A stretch of DNA of 35,237 nucleotides from Aeropyrum sp. (GCA_015523465.1 WAKF01000017.1:1-35237); one strand, 5' to 3'. Shown: positions 7,104 through 16,564, numbered from the stretch's first letter. The notes: generated by a model from the sequence alone, not told the origin. A program made the numbers and translations.

Positions 7104-10100
7104 CTATTGAGTGGTAGTGCTCGGGCTAGAGAACGTCTCCCGAGGTTCTTTAGCCTCCTCGGGTTGGACCAGAGCTTCAAACTTCTTAATGGCGACGTCT
7201 TGTGACCTCTCAAGTCTAAGCCTGCCTGTGAACGCCTCTATTATGTCTGCCAGCGTTATGGCCTCACCGCCCTTATACTCTACAATCAGTTGGATGATCT
7301 CCTCGACCTCCCGCGCGCTAGAAGCTAGCAATTGAGCTAGCCCCGGCGCTATAGCCTTCATCCTCTCAACGTCCATAAACTTTAGGTCAACGAATCCTCT
7401 CAGAGAGCCGTGTCCGAGGTTTAAGGTTAGCCTAGCCTCAACCTTATATGAGAGGGACGCCCTCCTATACACCTCCTCCACAGTCAAGGCAAGAAGGTTT
7501 GTTAGGGGCCTCGCCTTCTCAGCTCTAAGCTTAACTGAGACTTCCACATAGGCGTCGACAACTCTAGCCCTTCGCGGGTCCCCTACTACTCCTTCTATGC
7601 GCTCCCGCAGCTTGGGTAGTTGCACCTCCTCGTCGAGTGTTACCTTAACCCTATCAGGCCTCCGAGGTGTCAGGGGAGTCGGCGCTGCGGCCTGTTGTAT
7701 ACTCTTCTCTAAGGAGTGTTCGCCCGCTCTCACCTCCTTGCATACCCACGATCTAGAGGCTTCGTCCCACTCGGGCTTAATGCAATCCTTAGGCGGTTTG
7801 GGCCTGCAGACAGCCTTTCCATCATCTTCCTTGACTATGTAGCAGTGGTTAGCAGCCTCCTTGGAGGCACAGGGGACGAAGAAATAATCTTCTACCCTCC
7901 TAACGCGCCCCATGCAAACTGCGTTCTCTCCCGATGCATCAACAGCGGCGAGAAGACCGTCCTCTACTAGTCTAGCTAAAGCCTCGGCTACGTACTCTCT
8001 AGCTCTCAAGACCATAGGCTTCCCAACGTCGCCAGTTAGACTCTCTAGGACGTCATCAAGGCTTACAGGCCTCCCAAGGTTTGAGTTCAACTCCTCCACG
8101 ACCCGCCTCACATAGGAGGGCGTGAGACCCTGGCGGGCAAGCTTGCCGGCAGCCTCTAAAGCCTCAGCCACAGCATGCCACAGCCTCCCCCTCCTAATAG
8201 TGCTGGGACTTAGGGTTTCCACCGCGAAGTCTACAAAACCCCCGCTAGTTGAGCCTGCAATGGGATAATACACGTTGACGTATAGGTGCTGCAGCTCCTC
8301 TTCAAGCCTCCTCTCAAGCTTCCTTCTCTCAGACGCTAGCTCTTCAAGATCTTCCCGTTGCACGCCGAAACGGTCACTCTCGTCCTCGACCTCGTCAATA
8401 GCCATTAGCAACGCCAGGTCCTGCAGAGCCCTCCTATAAGCCTCCATACTAGGAGCCAGGAATACGAGGGTGTTCCTGTGTCTTCTAAACTCGGAATCCC
8501 CTTTCTGGCTGTAAATGGTGAAGCGGGCCATAAGGCCTTTAAGCCTCTCCTTATCACCGCTCTTCACATCCTCGAACTCAGGGTCTAGGAGGACTAGTTT
8601 CAACCTAGGCGTGTCCTCCACCTCGCCAGGGTGACGAGGCCACACAACGCTCTTAACCTCTGGAGAGGAGGCTAGACGCTCTAGCCTCCCTTTCAACGCC
8701 TCCCTAACCACGCTCCTCCTAGCATTGAGTAGCTCCACAGCCCTTCTGTTGACTAACATGTATATGTTGGCCTTAGCCTTGACCATGTATGCGGTCTCCC
8801 CCGTGTCTAGGGTCTTCTTATGGAGGTGAGCCGTCTCTCTCGCAAGTAATTCTAAGACGGATGAAACTAGGTCAACTCCGATAGCTCTAAGAGGCGTAGC
8901 GGCTGCAGCCATAACCTCGCTCTCCTTCATATAACGGCCGGAGATGCTTCGAAGGAGAATCGCAGAGTATGCCATAGATGCGACTCTGCCTAACCCCTTC
9001 CTCACTCTCTCCTCATCAAGCTCCTTAACCACCTCTATATCGTATGATACCGACTCTAGCAGCTTCTTGAGAGGCTCGTTATCAACCTTAAGTAGATCCC
9101 TTATCTCAGACTTTGTAACGTCTACGTCTCCGAGGAGGATGAAGTCGCGGGTAGTCCCGGGCTCAGGACTCCTAGTTCTAAAGTGAAGAGTCCAAGCCGC
9201 TATCCTTAGTATATCCCTGGTACCCTGGAACCCCTTAGTCTGAGCCACGTTCTCGTAAAGCTCCCTCACAAGGAATGGGTGGAAAGGATAGCTCCTCCTC
9301 ATCTCATCCCGATAGTCTTCTTTAAGCACCTCGCCAGGATATCTCTCAGGCCTTGACAGATACTCCTTCATATACCTCTTCGCCGCCTCCTCTGCAGCAG
9401 TTGAATCAACAGCCTTTATGAGGGCACTCTTAAGAACCTCTGCCGCGTCCGAGGGCCCCACTATCGAGGTGGTTGCCGCCACCCTTTGCACGTCTGATAG
9501 GAGCGATTCTATAGCCGCAGACTCGGCTTCATATTGCTGCGGAGTAGCTATCACTACGAGCGTATGTCTAGTGTTAGAAGCTGCGACGGCTAGGTTATGA
9601 ATGAATACTCTTAGAGCGCCTGCCTCGCTCTCCCTATTCATAGAGGCTAGGTTGCGTAGGTATACTGCTAACTCGTCTATCAGCACGACAGGCCTAAATC
9701 CCCGAGCCTCTATAGCCGAGAAAATCCTGGAGAGCGCGTCGTGGCCCGGGACGGCGTCTCTATACTCCTCAACCTCCCTTACCAGCCCCTCATCTCCCGC
9801 GTCGGCCGCTAACTCCTTCAACATAAAGACCCAAGGATTGGGAGCCCCGTATCTCCTCCTCAACGAGATAGGGTCTAAGGCTGCTCCGTCAAAAACGCTG
9901 ACAGCAGCCCTTAAGTCTTGAGGTAGCCTTAGGCCCCTCTCCTCCAGGAACCTCCTAAGCTTTATGCTATCCAGCGACCTGTCAGGACTCCTAGCCAAGT
10001 GGTATATGGCTACGAGCGTGTGGGACTTCCCGCCTCCGAAACCCGTGTGCAACAGGTAGACAGCGTCCCCGCCGCCCTCCACAAGCCTCCTCACAGCCCC

Positions 10101-10319
10101 TGCCAGGACGTCAGAGAACCCGCCTGAGAAGTAGGTCCTATCGAAGAACTTGGCTGGGTCCTTATACCTCTCGTCTATACACTCCCAGCCCCCGCTAGGA
10201 CACCCCCTATGCACGGTCCACAGTTCTACGGTGAAGCTGTCGCTCCTAATCCTCCCCTCAACTATCTCTTCAAAGGGCTCCCAGCCCCCGGCCCAATACT
10301 TGCGCTTTTCTATGCCCAC
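7104..10319 (-). CDS. DUF499-family AAA ATPase of a candidate defence module
   Basis: This 1071-residue protein is of the COG1483/DUF499 type. It has Walker A GFGGGKS at residues 93-99, Walker B VVLIDE at 211-216, a sensor-like VVIATPQQ at 256-262, and an arginine-bearing KGFQGTRDILRI at 362-373 followed by helical regions. From about 800 to 860 there is a Cys-rich segment (C802, C817, C826, C838, C846, C860) that may bind metal. DUF499 ATPases commonly sit beside DUF1156 methylases, and are thought to resemble the BrxC/PglY ATPases of BREX; the biochemical role is unknown. The start is GTG 10319. The 65-nt gap to the upstream methylase contains its own TATA-like element, so it can be transcribed alone or with the methylase. 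Product acts in the cytoplasm; no membrane segment is visible. Confidence 0.85.
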   Translation of the reverse strand: MGIEKRKYWAGGWEPFEEIVEGRIRSDSFTVELWTVHRGCPSGGWECIDERYKDPAKFFDRTYFSGGFSDVLAGAVRRLVEGGGDAVYLLHTGFGGGKSHTLVAIYHLARSPDRSLDSIKLRRFLEERGLRLPQDLRAAVSVFDGAALDPISLRRRYGAPNPWVFMLKELAADAGDEGLVREVEEYRDAVPGHDALSRIFSAIEARGFRPVVLIDELAVYLRNLASMNRESEAGALRVFIHNLAVAASNTRHTLVVIATPQQYEAESAAIESLLSDVQRVAATTSIVGPSDAAEVLKSALIKAVDSTAAEEAAKRYMKEYLSRPERYPGEVLKEDYRDEMRRSYPFHPFLVRELYENVAQTKGFQGTRDILRIAAWTLHFRTRSPEPGTTRDFILLGDVDVTKSEIRDLLKVDNEPLKKLLESVSYDIEVVKELDEERVRKGLGRVASMAYSAILLRSISGRYMKESEVMAAAATPLRAIGVDLVSSVLELLARETAHLHKKTLDTGETAYMVKAKANIYMLVNRRAVELLNARRSVVREALKGRLERLASSPEVKSVVWPRHPGEVEDTPRLKLVLLDPEFEDVKSGDKERLKGLMARFTIYSQKGDSEFRRHRNTLVFLAPSMEAYRRALQDLALLMAIDEVEDESDRFGVQREDLEELASERRKLERRLEEELQHLYVNVYYPIAGSTSGGFVDFAVETLSPSTIRRGRLWHAVAEALEAAGKLARQGLTPSYVRRVVEELNSNLGRPVSLDDVLESLTGDVGKPMVLRAREYVAEALARLVEDGLLAAVDASGENAVCMGRVRRVEDYFFVPCASKEAANHCYIVKEDDGKAVCRPKPPKDCIKPEWDEASRSWVCKEVRAGEHSLEKSIQQAAAPTPLTPRRPDRVKVTLDEEVQLPKLRERIEGVVGDPRRARVVDAYVEVSVKLRAEKARPLTNLLALTVEEVYRRASLSYKVEARLTLNLGHGSLRGFVDLKFMDVERMKAIAPGLAQLLASSAREVEEIIQLIVEYKGGEAITLADIIEAFTGRLRLERSQDVAIKKFEALVQPEEAKEPRETFSSPSTTTQ

Positions 10320-10357
10320 TCCCGGCTACCCGGGTGTATATCTCAAGCTAAACCGTC

Positions 10358-10373
10358 ATATATTAATTAAGCA
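10358..10373 (-). promoter_or_regulatory. TATA-like element upstream of the DUF499 gene
   Basis: The minus strand reads GCTTAATTAATATATG in an otherwise GC-rich region, 39-54 nt before the GTG start. A short stem (CCCGG-CTAC-CCGGG, 10321-10334) lies between it and the start codon. Confidence 0.4.
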
Positions 10374-10384
10374 GGTTAGGCAGG

Positions 10385-13042
10385 CTAGAAGAACTCGTCT
10401 AGCTTCATAACCCTCCCGCCGCTTAAGCCGCCACCGCCGCCTTTCCGCCTCTGCAAGCATTGCTCAATGAGGACTGAGAGAGCCTCCTTCTCGAGACCCT
10501 CAGCATCGCCCTGGAGAGTGTCAACGTACCTACACACCCCCTCGTTAAGCGGATAGCCAGCGTCTTCCAACGTCTTAAGGAAAGCCTTGACGCCCCCGGC
10601 CTCGAACCTCTTTACAGCAAGCGCTAGAGCCTCCACTAGACTGGAGGGCGAGACTCCCACCTGGATCTCGTCAAGCCGTTTAATAGGGTACCTCTTAGCC
10701 CCTCCCAGCACCCTCGGCTTCCCAGCGAATCGCGCTAAGAAGGCATCATGGCTCACACCGAAAGCGTAGCCTAGCCTCCTAGCATCGTCGTACTCAAGCT
10801 CACCATAGATGATCCTAGCGACGAGGTACATGAGCGAGAGGGGGTCGGCCTTAGCCTTACCCAGCACCTTCTCGACAAACCTCTCAGCACCCACCTTGAC
10901 AGCATAGTCCACAACATCCCTCACAGTTATGGGAACACCATTAAGGCTCTCTAAAGGCCAACAGTCGCCCACAGCCTGGAAGGCAGCACCCACACCAGCC
11001 ATCAAAGCGTCCACCCAGCCTAGCCCCAACTCCACTACACTCGTAACCGCCCTCCCCACAGCCTCCTCCACCCTCCTCTTCATGCTGGCATCCCAAAAGC
11101 ACCCAGAGCCCCCGGCCCTGGGAAGCGCTGCTATGACTAGCATACTCCTAGCTGCAGCCTTACCAGCTATATGCCTACTCCTACGCTGCTCTGAAGCTAC
11201 ACTCCACACAGACACAGGCTTCCAACCAGCGTAGAGGAGCGCCTGGAAGAGAGCGTGAAGGCCCTCATTGCTGCGGTGAGCATAGAGTACTGCAAGCCTC
11301 AAAACCCCAGCGCCCCGCAGCGCCTCAAAGGCCTCGGAGAGCCTGGAAGAAAACCAGCCACCATTCCTCCCCCGCGCCCTGTTAACGACTATCTCGCCAT
11401 CCTTAGGCGTGAGCTCCCACATGAACGCCTCGGGATAGAGGTGGCCGATACTCCTCTTCATCCACACGTAGAAGAAGTCGCTTAGCTCAGCATATTGGAC
11501 GTTATCGTAGTAGGGAGGGTCTACCACTGCATACAGCCTCCCAGGTAGACCCTCGTAGAGCGTCGGGTCAACAGCGTCTCCAAGCCTAACCTCAACACTC
11601 CCTGGAGAGCCCTCCAGCAGCTCAACGATCCTCTCGAGAGCCTTCACAACCCCCGTAGAGCTGAAGAAAGCCCAGTATGTGAGGCTTCTCGCACCTATTA
11701 TATCGCCCTCGCCAAAGTCCTCTCCAAACACGTAAGCATGCATATAGAAAGTGTGGGCTATCGAGCCTCGACCATATGCATCCCATGTTGTTATAGCTGA
11801 GTTATAGTCGAGGAGCTTTCCGTGTCCCAGGGCTAAGTAGGTTGTAACCGCCTTGGCATAGTCGGGCTCATACCCCTTACTGATCATCTTCTCATACGCC
11901 TCCCTTATCAGGCTGACTATGGTAGCGTGGGTTAGGAGTTGGCGTGCGTTGAAGAGCTTATAGAACCGGTCTAAACCCCTACTAATGACCGTTCTCGTTG
12001 TATCCCCCTCCGGAACCCTCTCACTCGGTATTAGATCTTCCGCTACAAGCCTCTCCCACGACTCCCTAAGATCCGTTTCAGCCTTCCTATAAGCTTCAAT
12101 TATCTCTCTCGTCGGCTCCACATAGGAGCCATCCTCAAGTTTCACAGCCGCCATGACTGCCGGGTGATAGCCATAATTACCCTCTGACTCCCACGACTCC
12201 ATCGCCTTCTTGTACTGCCTCTTTAGCTCATCCGGCTTCATCACCCCCCTCGGACAGCTTAGCCTCTTACTCTTCACTGTCGCCATTCTCCCGGCCTCCT
12301 CGAGAGTTGGTACCCTAGTTATTCTCAACAGAGGCTCGCCCTCCTCGGCGAACCCTTCAAGCTTGAGAGCTACCCTTCCATCCCGGGAGAGCAGGGGGTT
12401 AGCGAGGCTTGGCATAAGGGTGCCATCCGGACACTTATACACTCGAACCCACACGTAGTTCGTTGGCCGGCCCTTAGGATGTGGCGGATAGTACCTTCCC
12501 AGCTTCTTCCCCACTTCTTCCAGCAGCCATTCAGCCCACTTCCTCACATCGCGCACTAAGTTTCTCCCGTATTTCAGGGGGTACTCTAACGTTGCCCTAA
12601 GTATCACATAGGCAACGGGATTGTACTCGGCCGCTACCACCCTCTTATAGCCTAGGCGGAGTGCCTCGAAGGAGAGACTACCCCCGCCCGCGAAAGGGTC
12701 TACTAGAGTAGCCTCACCTACCCTGCTGTGAGCTGCAATCCAGTTCCTCTCCGGGTTGTAGTTGTATGCTGGCCTGGAGAGTTTATTATGCAGTTTGATC
12801 GCCCATAGAAACTCATCAACCATGCTCTTATCCGGGTCTCCGTCAACGTCTATTGCTAGAGCGGCGACAATTGCTCTGGATGCTGCAAGGGGCCTCCTAG
12901 CCCACCAGAGATGTAGGTAGAAGAGTGGCGGAAACCTTGCCCCCCTCTCCTTCTGGGACTCGTTTCCAGCTCTATCAGCGGGAAAATAGTGCTTGAGGAG
13001 GGGCTCCAAACCTCGCACCCAGCCCCTCTCCTTCGCTCCCAC
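10385..13042 (-). CDS. DUF1156-type DNA methyltransferase
   Basis: This 885-residue protein is of the COG1743 type (predicted adenine-specific DNA methylase with Zn-ribbon). The N-terminal DUF1156 signature is YLHLWWARRPLAASRA (residues 42-57). The SAM-binding motif DPFAGGGS is at 115-122, and the catalytic motif DPPYYDNVQY at 508-517, separated by a large insert that may recognise the target. In the family the insert carries CPxCG knuckles; here they read KCPDG (C204) and SCPRG (C263), so one cysteine of each pair is missing. The start is GTG 13042. A TATA-like element at 13068-13075 predicts an almost leaderless transcript. It lies upstream of DUF499 on the same strand and diverges from the nuclease gene. 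It probably marks host DNA for the module. Confidence 0.87.
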   Translation of the reverse strand: MGAKERGWVRGLEPLLKHYFPADRAGNESQKERGARFPPLFYLHLWWARRPLAASRAIVAALAIDVDGDPDKSMVDEFLWAIKLHNKLSRPAYNYNPERNWIAAHSRVGEATLVDPFAGGGSLSFEALRLGYKRVVAAEYNPVAYVILRATLEYPLKYGRNLVRDVRKWAEWLLEEVGKKLGRYYPPHPKGRPTNYVWVRVYKCPDGTLMPSLANPLLSRDGRVALKLEGFAEEGEPLLRITRVPTLEEAGRMATVKSKRLSCPRGVMKPDELKRQYKKAMESWESEGNYGYHPAVMAAVKLEDGSYVEPTREIIEAYRKAETDLRESWERLVAEDLIPSERVPEGDTTRTVISRGLDRFYKLFNARQLLTHATIVSLIREAYEKMISKGYEPDYAKAVTTYLALGHGKLLDYNSAITTWDAYGRGSIAHTFYMHAYVFGEDFGEGDIIGARSLTYWAFFSSTGVVKALERIVELLEGSPGSVEVRLGDAVDPTLYEGLPGRLYAVVDPPYYDNVQYAELSDFFYVWMKRSIGHLYPEAFMWELTPKDGEIVVNRARGRNGGWFSSRLSEAFEALRGAGVLRLAVLYAHRSNEGLHALFQALLYAGWKPVSVWSVASEQRRSRHIAGKAAARSMLVIAALPRAGGSGCFWDASMKRRVEEAVGRAVTSVVELGLGWVDALMAGVGAAFQAVGDCWPLESLNGVPITVRDVVDYAVKVGAERFVEKVLGKAKADPLSLMYLVARIIYGELEYDDARRLGYAFGVSHDAFLARFAGKPRVLGGAKRYPIKRLDEIQVGVSPSSLVEALALAVKRFEAGGVKAFLKTLEDAGYPLNEGVCRYVDTLQGDAEGLEKEALSVLIEQCLQRRKGGGGGLSGGRVMKLDEFF

Positions 13043-13067
13043 CCCCTTAAGGAGAAGAAGGCCACTC

Positions 13068-13075
13068 TTTATTAA
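13068..13075. promoter_or_regulatory. Symmetrical TATA element between the two arms of the defence module
   Basis: TTTATTAA on the plus strand reads TTAATAAA on the minus strand. It is the only A/T-rich octamer suited as TATA box in the 68-nt divergent gap. Its centre is about 30 nt from the methylase GTG (near-leaderless) and about 40 nt from the nuclease TTG. One element may serve both directions and keep methylase and nuclease expression coupled. Confidence 0.5.
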
Positions 13076-13110
13076 CCCGTTGAAGATCCCAATTCAATGG
13101 GCGGTGGTGT

Positions 13111-15021
13111 TTGTTAATTGAGAGTTTCTTCGCCCGCGAGGCAGGTATGGTGGCGTGCGGGGAGATAGGTTCTAGGATGCTTTCGGAGACTGCTCACCTG
13201 GTTAGGGCTAGGAGCGTCGCTACAGGTGCTGCAGGCTGCGTGTTCCAGGCTAGGCTGGGAGAGACTATGGGCGTTAGGGGATTCTACCACTCAGTGCTGC
13301 CTGGGAAGGGAGAGGCCCTCCACCTCCTCCTAGCCTTATCGTTTCCTCGGGCCTTCAGGGAGTTTGTGGGGAGGGGGTTTGAGCGTGGCGAGTGGCTGAG
13401 GAAGATCGTAGTTGATGCACTTGAAGAGATGAGAGATTTAGGCTTTGAGAACGAGGAATTCAGGCATACCGACACTGAGAGCCTTTTAGACGACGCTGCC
13501 TCTATGCTTGACAGCGGTCTTGACTTCATTGAAAAAGCCTTTAAAGCCCTCCATGAGGGTGAGTGGGAGGAAGCTTTAAGTAGGTCCTTCGTACTTGTTG
13601 AGAACCACATGCTCAGCTACACCCTCCACATATGGGGCGTTCCCGACGTCATAGTAGAATATCCTGAGGGTGGTACTGCGGCCGTGATAGAATGGAAAAG
13701 CTACACTCCCAGCGACTCAAGGTCAGCCCCTGTTAGCGATGTAGACGAGGCACAAGCATACGTCTATGCTCTCCTCGAGGCTGAAAGGCTTTACGGCGAT
13801 CCTGACAGGGGAATTAATTTTGGAGAACTTAGGGAAATAATACTAGGCATGCCCCCGAAAGGAACTGGAGCCAAAGTGATACCGGGAGTTGTAAGGCTCA
13901 CTAAGACCTCCAAGGCTAATCCCGTGAAAGTCAGACACCCACTTCTCTGCATAGGCTTTAGTAAGAGAGAGAAGTGTAGCTATGACAGCCTAAGCGGGCT
14001 ATTAGCTAGGATAGTCATAGCTGCAGAGCATCTCGTCCTCACCTTGGCCGACGTGTCAGGCATGTTGAGGAGGCATGGTGTTCCAGAGTCTCTATGTAGC
14101 CTTCCGGGCTCAGGGAGGATTGTCTTTAGGAGAGTTCCTAGGGTGGAGGTTGATGGAAGGGAGGTTAGGCTGAGGTGGGGCAATCCCCTTAGAGATCCAC
14201 CCGCTAAGATATGCCAGGCATGCAGTCCGGAGGTAAAGGAGGTGTGTAAATACTACTTATCAAGGGGGGGTAGCATACTAGACTTGCAGCCTGGGCTTCT
14301 AGACAAGTCTGTGGAGGAGGGTTTGAAGGCTGTTAAGGACTCGATATGGAGGGAGTCGTGGCGAGCCAGGTTTAAGATATATGGTTTGAGAGAGAACGCC
14401 TTGAAACCCTACAGGACTTACAGAAGCCTGGCTCTGAAGTTTGGAGTAGATGGCAAGTGGATTAAGGGGCATATAGACACGAGAGTTCTCAACGACGGCA
14501 CTAGACTCGATTATTTCGATGAGGCTAGTATTGAGGATGGCGCCTTAGTGTTGAGAAGAGTTCCCACTAGGTGGGAGGTTGAAAATGGGGTCTTAGTGAC
14601 GCTGAGAGAAGGAAGGCCTGCAGCAGTATTCTTTAGGGAGAGCCACGTCAAGGATCCCCTGCTCAGGCTGAGCTTTCACGGAGCCGTGTCTAGTGTCTAC
14701 TATGACAGGTTCGAGGGCAATGTGGTTGTCGAGGTGCTCCCGTCTCATAAGCCCTCGCGCGTCTATCTTGAAGCGCTGCATGAGACCGTAGATCGTAGGC
14801 CTGAGATAGCTAAGGGAGTGGTAGCCCTCGAAGTTAACATAGACCTCACGCAGCTCGAGCTACTGGGCGTCACTGCGGCTGAAATAGGCACAGCCCGCAG
14901 GCTGAGGGAAGCCCTCGAGAAGAGGTTGAGGGGTGAAGAGGAGAGCCCGGAGGACCTACTCGCCTTCTACTTCGGCGGTGTCTCGATGAAGCCATTAGGT
15001 GGGGTGCGCAGGCATGGCTAG
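13111..15021 (+). CDS. PD-(D/E)XK (RecB/Cas4-like) nuclease with probable Fe-S cluster
   Basis: This 636-residue protein carries a RecB-family nuclease core at residues 160-222: E164 in VENHML, PD at 178-179, EWK at 194-196, and the QAYVYA helix from Q215. A cysteine triplet C368-x2-C371-x7-C379, together with an N-terminal cysteine such as C43, resembles the four-cysteine Fe-S arrangement that brackets the nuclease in Cas4, AddB and Dna2. The C-terminal 250 residues resemble nothing I recognise. The start is TTG 13111 behind a GGTGGTG; ATG 13147 with GAGG five to six bases upstream is a real alternative. The stop overlaps the helicase start, so the two products are probably made together and may act as one nuclease-helicase. 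It is the likely DNA-degrading effector of the module. Confidence 0.78.
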   Translation: MLIESFFAREAGMVACGEIGSRMLSETAHLVRARSVATGAAGCVFQARLGETMGVRGFYHSVLPGKGEALHLLLALSFPRAFREFVGRGFERGEWLRKIVVDALEEMRDLGFENEEFRHTDTESLLDDAASMLDSGLDFIEKAFKALHEGEWEEALSRSFVLVENHMLSYTLHIWGVPDVIVEYPEGGTAAVIEWKSYTPSDSRSAPVSDVDEAQAYVYALLEAERLYGDPDRGINFGELREIILGMPPKGTGAKVIPGVVRLTKTSKANPVKVRHPLLCIGFSKREKCSYDSLSGLLARIVIAAEHLVLTLADVSGMLRRHGVPESLCSLPGSGRIVFRRVPRVEVDGREVRLRWGNPLRDPPAKICQACSPEVKEVCKYYLSRGGSILDLQPGLLDKSVEEGLKAVKDSIWRESWRARFKIYGLRENALKPYRTYRSLALKFGVDGKWIKGHIDTRVLNDGTRLDYFDEASIEDGALVLRRVPTRWEVENGVLVTLREGRPAAVFFRESHVKDPLLRLSFHGAVSSVYYDRFEGNVVVEVLPSHKPSRVYLEALHETVDRRPEIAKGVVALEVNIDLTQLELLGVTAAEIGTARRLREALEKRLRGEEESPEDLLAFYFGGVSMKPLGGVRRHG

Positions 15022-16564
15022 GATCCAGTTGTGCGAGGCGCTTCAGAGGGTTGTAGGCCTATTATCTAATCGCGGGAGGCGCTTAGACCTTAACGAGAGC
15101 CAGAATAGGGCTTTGAACCTGATGAGGAGAGCCGTCGAAGGATCGGTAGAGGTGCCTCTCGGCGCTATTCAAGGTCCTCCGGGTACTGGTAAGACTAGCG
15201 TTGTGGAGGCCTTCGCTGAGAGGGTGTTATCACGATTCCTAGACGATATCGCTAGCAAGGAGATTGTTATTTATGTAGCGCCTACAAACCATCTGGCTGT
15301 CGAAGCCTTCACCAGGATATCCTATGCATTACTAGCCAAGGGCCTCTTTAGCGTGAGGGACATCCTGGATATGACTAGAGTCTATGGATATAAGATCTCG
15401 CCTGGAGACTGTAAAGGCCTAGAAAGGCTACATGGGATTACAGAGGATATGGTCCGGCAGGTTCTACAAGGCTATATCGAGCCTGGCACAGTGAAGCTGG
15501 TATTCACTACAGAGTTCCAGAGGGTTAGTGGGAGGTTCCGTGATAAGCCTGATAGGGTTCACCTGATTGTCGATGAGGCTAGCAAGTCGCCCTACTTCAG
15601 AGCCTTCTTGCCTATGGCCGACTATATAATGAGATACGAGGGATACCCGGGGTCGCTTGTAGCATTAGGCGACCCGGAGCAGGCTATAGCTGTGCCGGAA
15701 GAATTTAGGAGGGACGTCCCCCTCTTAATGAACAAGGTTATAAAGCTGCTCGACAAAGGCGGCCTTAAAGACTCGAACTACGTGTTCCTGGATACTACTT
15801 ATAGGCTTCCCAATCCTAGCGAAGAGCCGATAAGCAAGGGATTCTATGACGGAAAGTTGAGGGCATTCTACACTTCCTCCTATAAGCTGAGAGAGATGCG
15901 GTACGTATTTGAGGATGAGAGGAGGAAGGTCCTAGGGGAGCTAAACAAGCTTAAGTCTCTAGATAAGGAGACTCAGCTCGTTCACGAAGCGCTCTATAAC
16001 GCTGTGACATCGAGTTCGCCTATAGTAATTCTTGATACTGGGAAGTTCACGCCAATATCGAGGAGAGCTGTAATATCAACTTACGATGCTGTTAGGGCTA
16101 GAGTCTCAGCTAAGGCCTCCCTGATCCTCCAGCTCTACGGCGTTAGGGGAGGGTTCGACGTTATGGCTATCTCACCCTATAGCGACATGGCATCAAACAT
16201 TCAATATCTTCTCGCCTCAAAGTACGGCTCCCTCATCAAGACGCCACCTCTCTCCCTTACAGTACACTCAGTTATAGGAGGGGAGGCTGACGCCATAGTA
16301 GCGGTCCTGGGTAAGGAGTACCCGTCATCTCGAGGATTCAACCTGTTCCTCGATGATGGTGCATATCAGACTATATACTTCAACGAGCCCCAGGTCCTTA
16401 ACGTTCAACTCAGCAGGCATAGGAGGCTGATGGTAGTAGTTGGCCACTTAGACGGTCTTACCGAGCCACGTAGGCCACGTCAGTGGAAGAAGCTTTCCAC
16501 CACAGCCGAAGCTATGAACAAGCTTATAGACCAGGGTCTAGCCGTGCGAGTTAGGATCGGCTAG
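15014..16564 (+). CDS. UPF1/Dna2-like superfamily 1 helicase
   Basis: This is a 516-residue SF1 helicase counted from ATG 15014; the frame stays open to GTG 14999. The Q-motif is LNESQNRAL (26-34), Walker A GPPGTGKT (54-61), motif Ia VAPTNHLAVEAF, motif II VDEAS (186-190) and motif III GDPEQ (219-223). Near the C-terminus the joined motif NVQLSRHRRLMVVVG corresponds to the NVALTRARR motif VI of UPF1, Dna2 and AddA-like enzymes. The start lies in ATGGCTAG, where the TAG ends the nuclease gene, giving tight translational coupling. The helicase is compact, with no obvious accessory domain. Together with the upstream nuclease it reproduces the two activities of Dna2 or AddAB in separate chains. 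Confidence 0.87.
   Translation: MARIQLCEALQRVVGLLSNRGRRLDLNESQNRALNLMRRAVEGSVEVPLGAIQGPPGTGKTSVVEAFAERVLSRFLDDIASKEIVIYVAPTNHLAVEAFTRISYALLAKGLFSVRDILDMTRVYGYKISPGDCKGLERLHGITEDMVRQVLQGYIEPGTVKLVFTTEFQRVSGRFRDKPDRVHLIVDEASKSPYFRAFLPMADYIMRYEGYPGSLVALGDPEQAIAVPEEFRRDVPLLMNKVIKLLDKGGLKDSNYVFLDTTYRLPNPSEEPISKGFYDGKLRAFYTSSYKLREMRYVFEDERRKVLGELNKLKSLDKETQLVHEALYNAVTSSSPIVILDTGKFTPISRRAVISTYDAVRARVSAKASLILQLYGVRGGFDVMAISPYSDMASNIQYLLASKYGSLIKTPPLSLTVHSVIGGEADAIVAVLGKEYPSSRGFNLFLDDGAYQTIYFNEPQVLNVQLSRHRRLMVVVGHLDGLTEPRRPRQWKKLSTTAEAMNKLIDQGLAVRVRIG

Noticed and set aside
14999-15013. GTG 14999 as start of the helicase
   Set aside because: ATG 15014, in the ATGGCTAG overlap with the nuclease stop and behind a GGTGGGGTG, is the more usual coupled start; the GTG would add only five residues.
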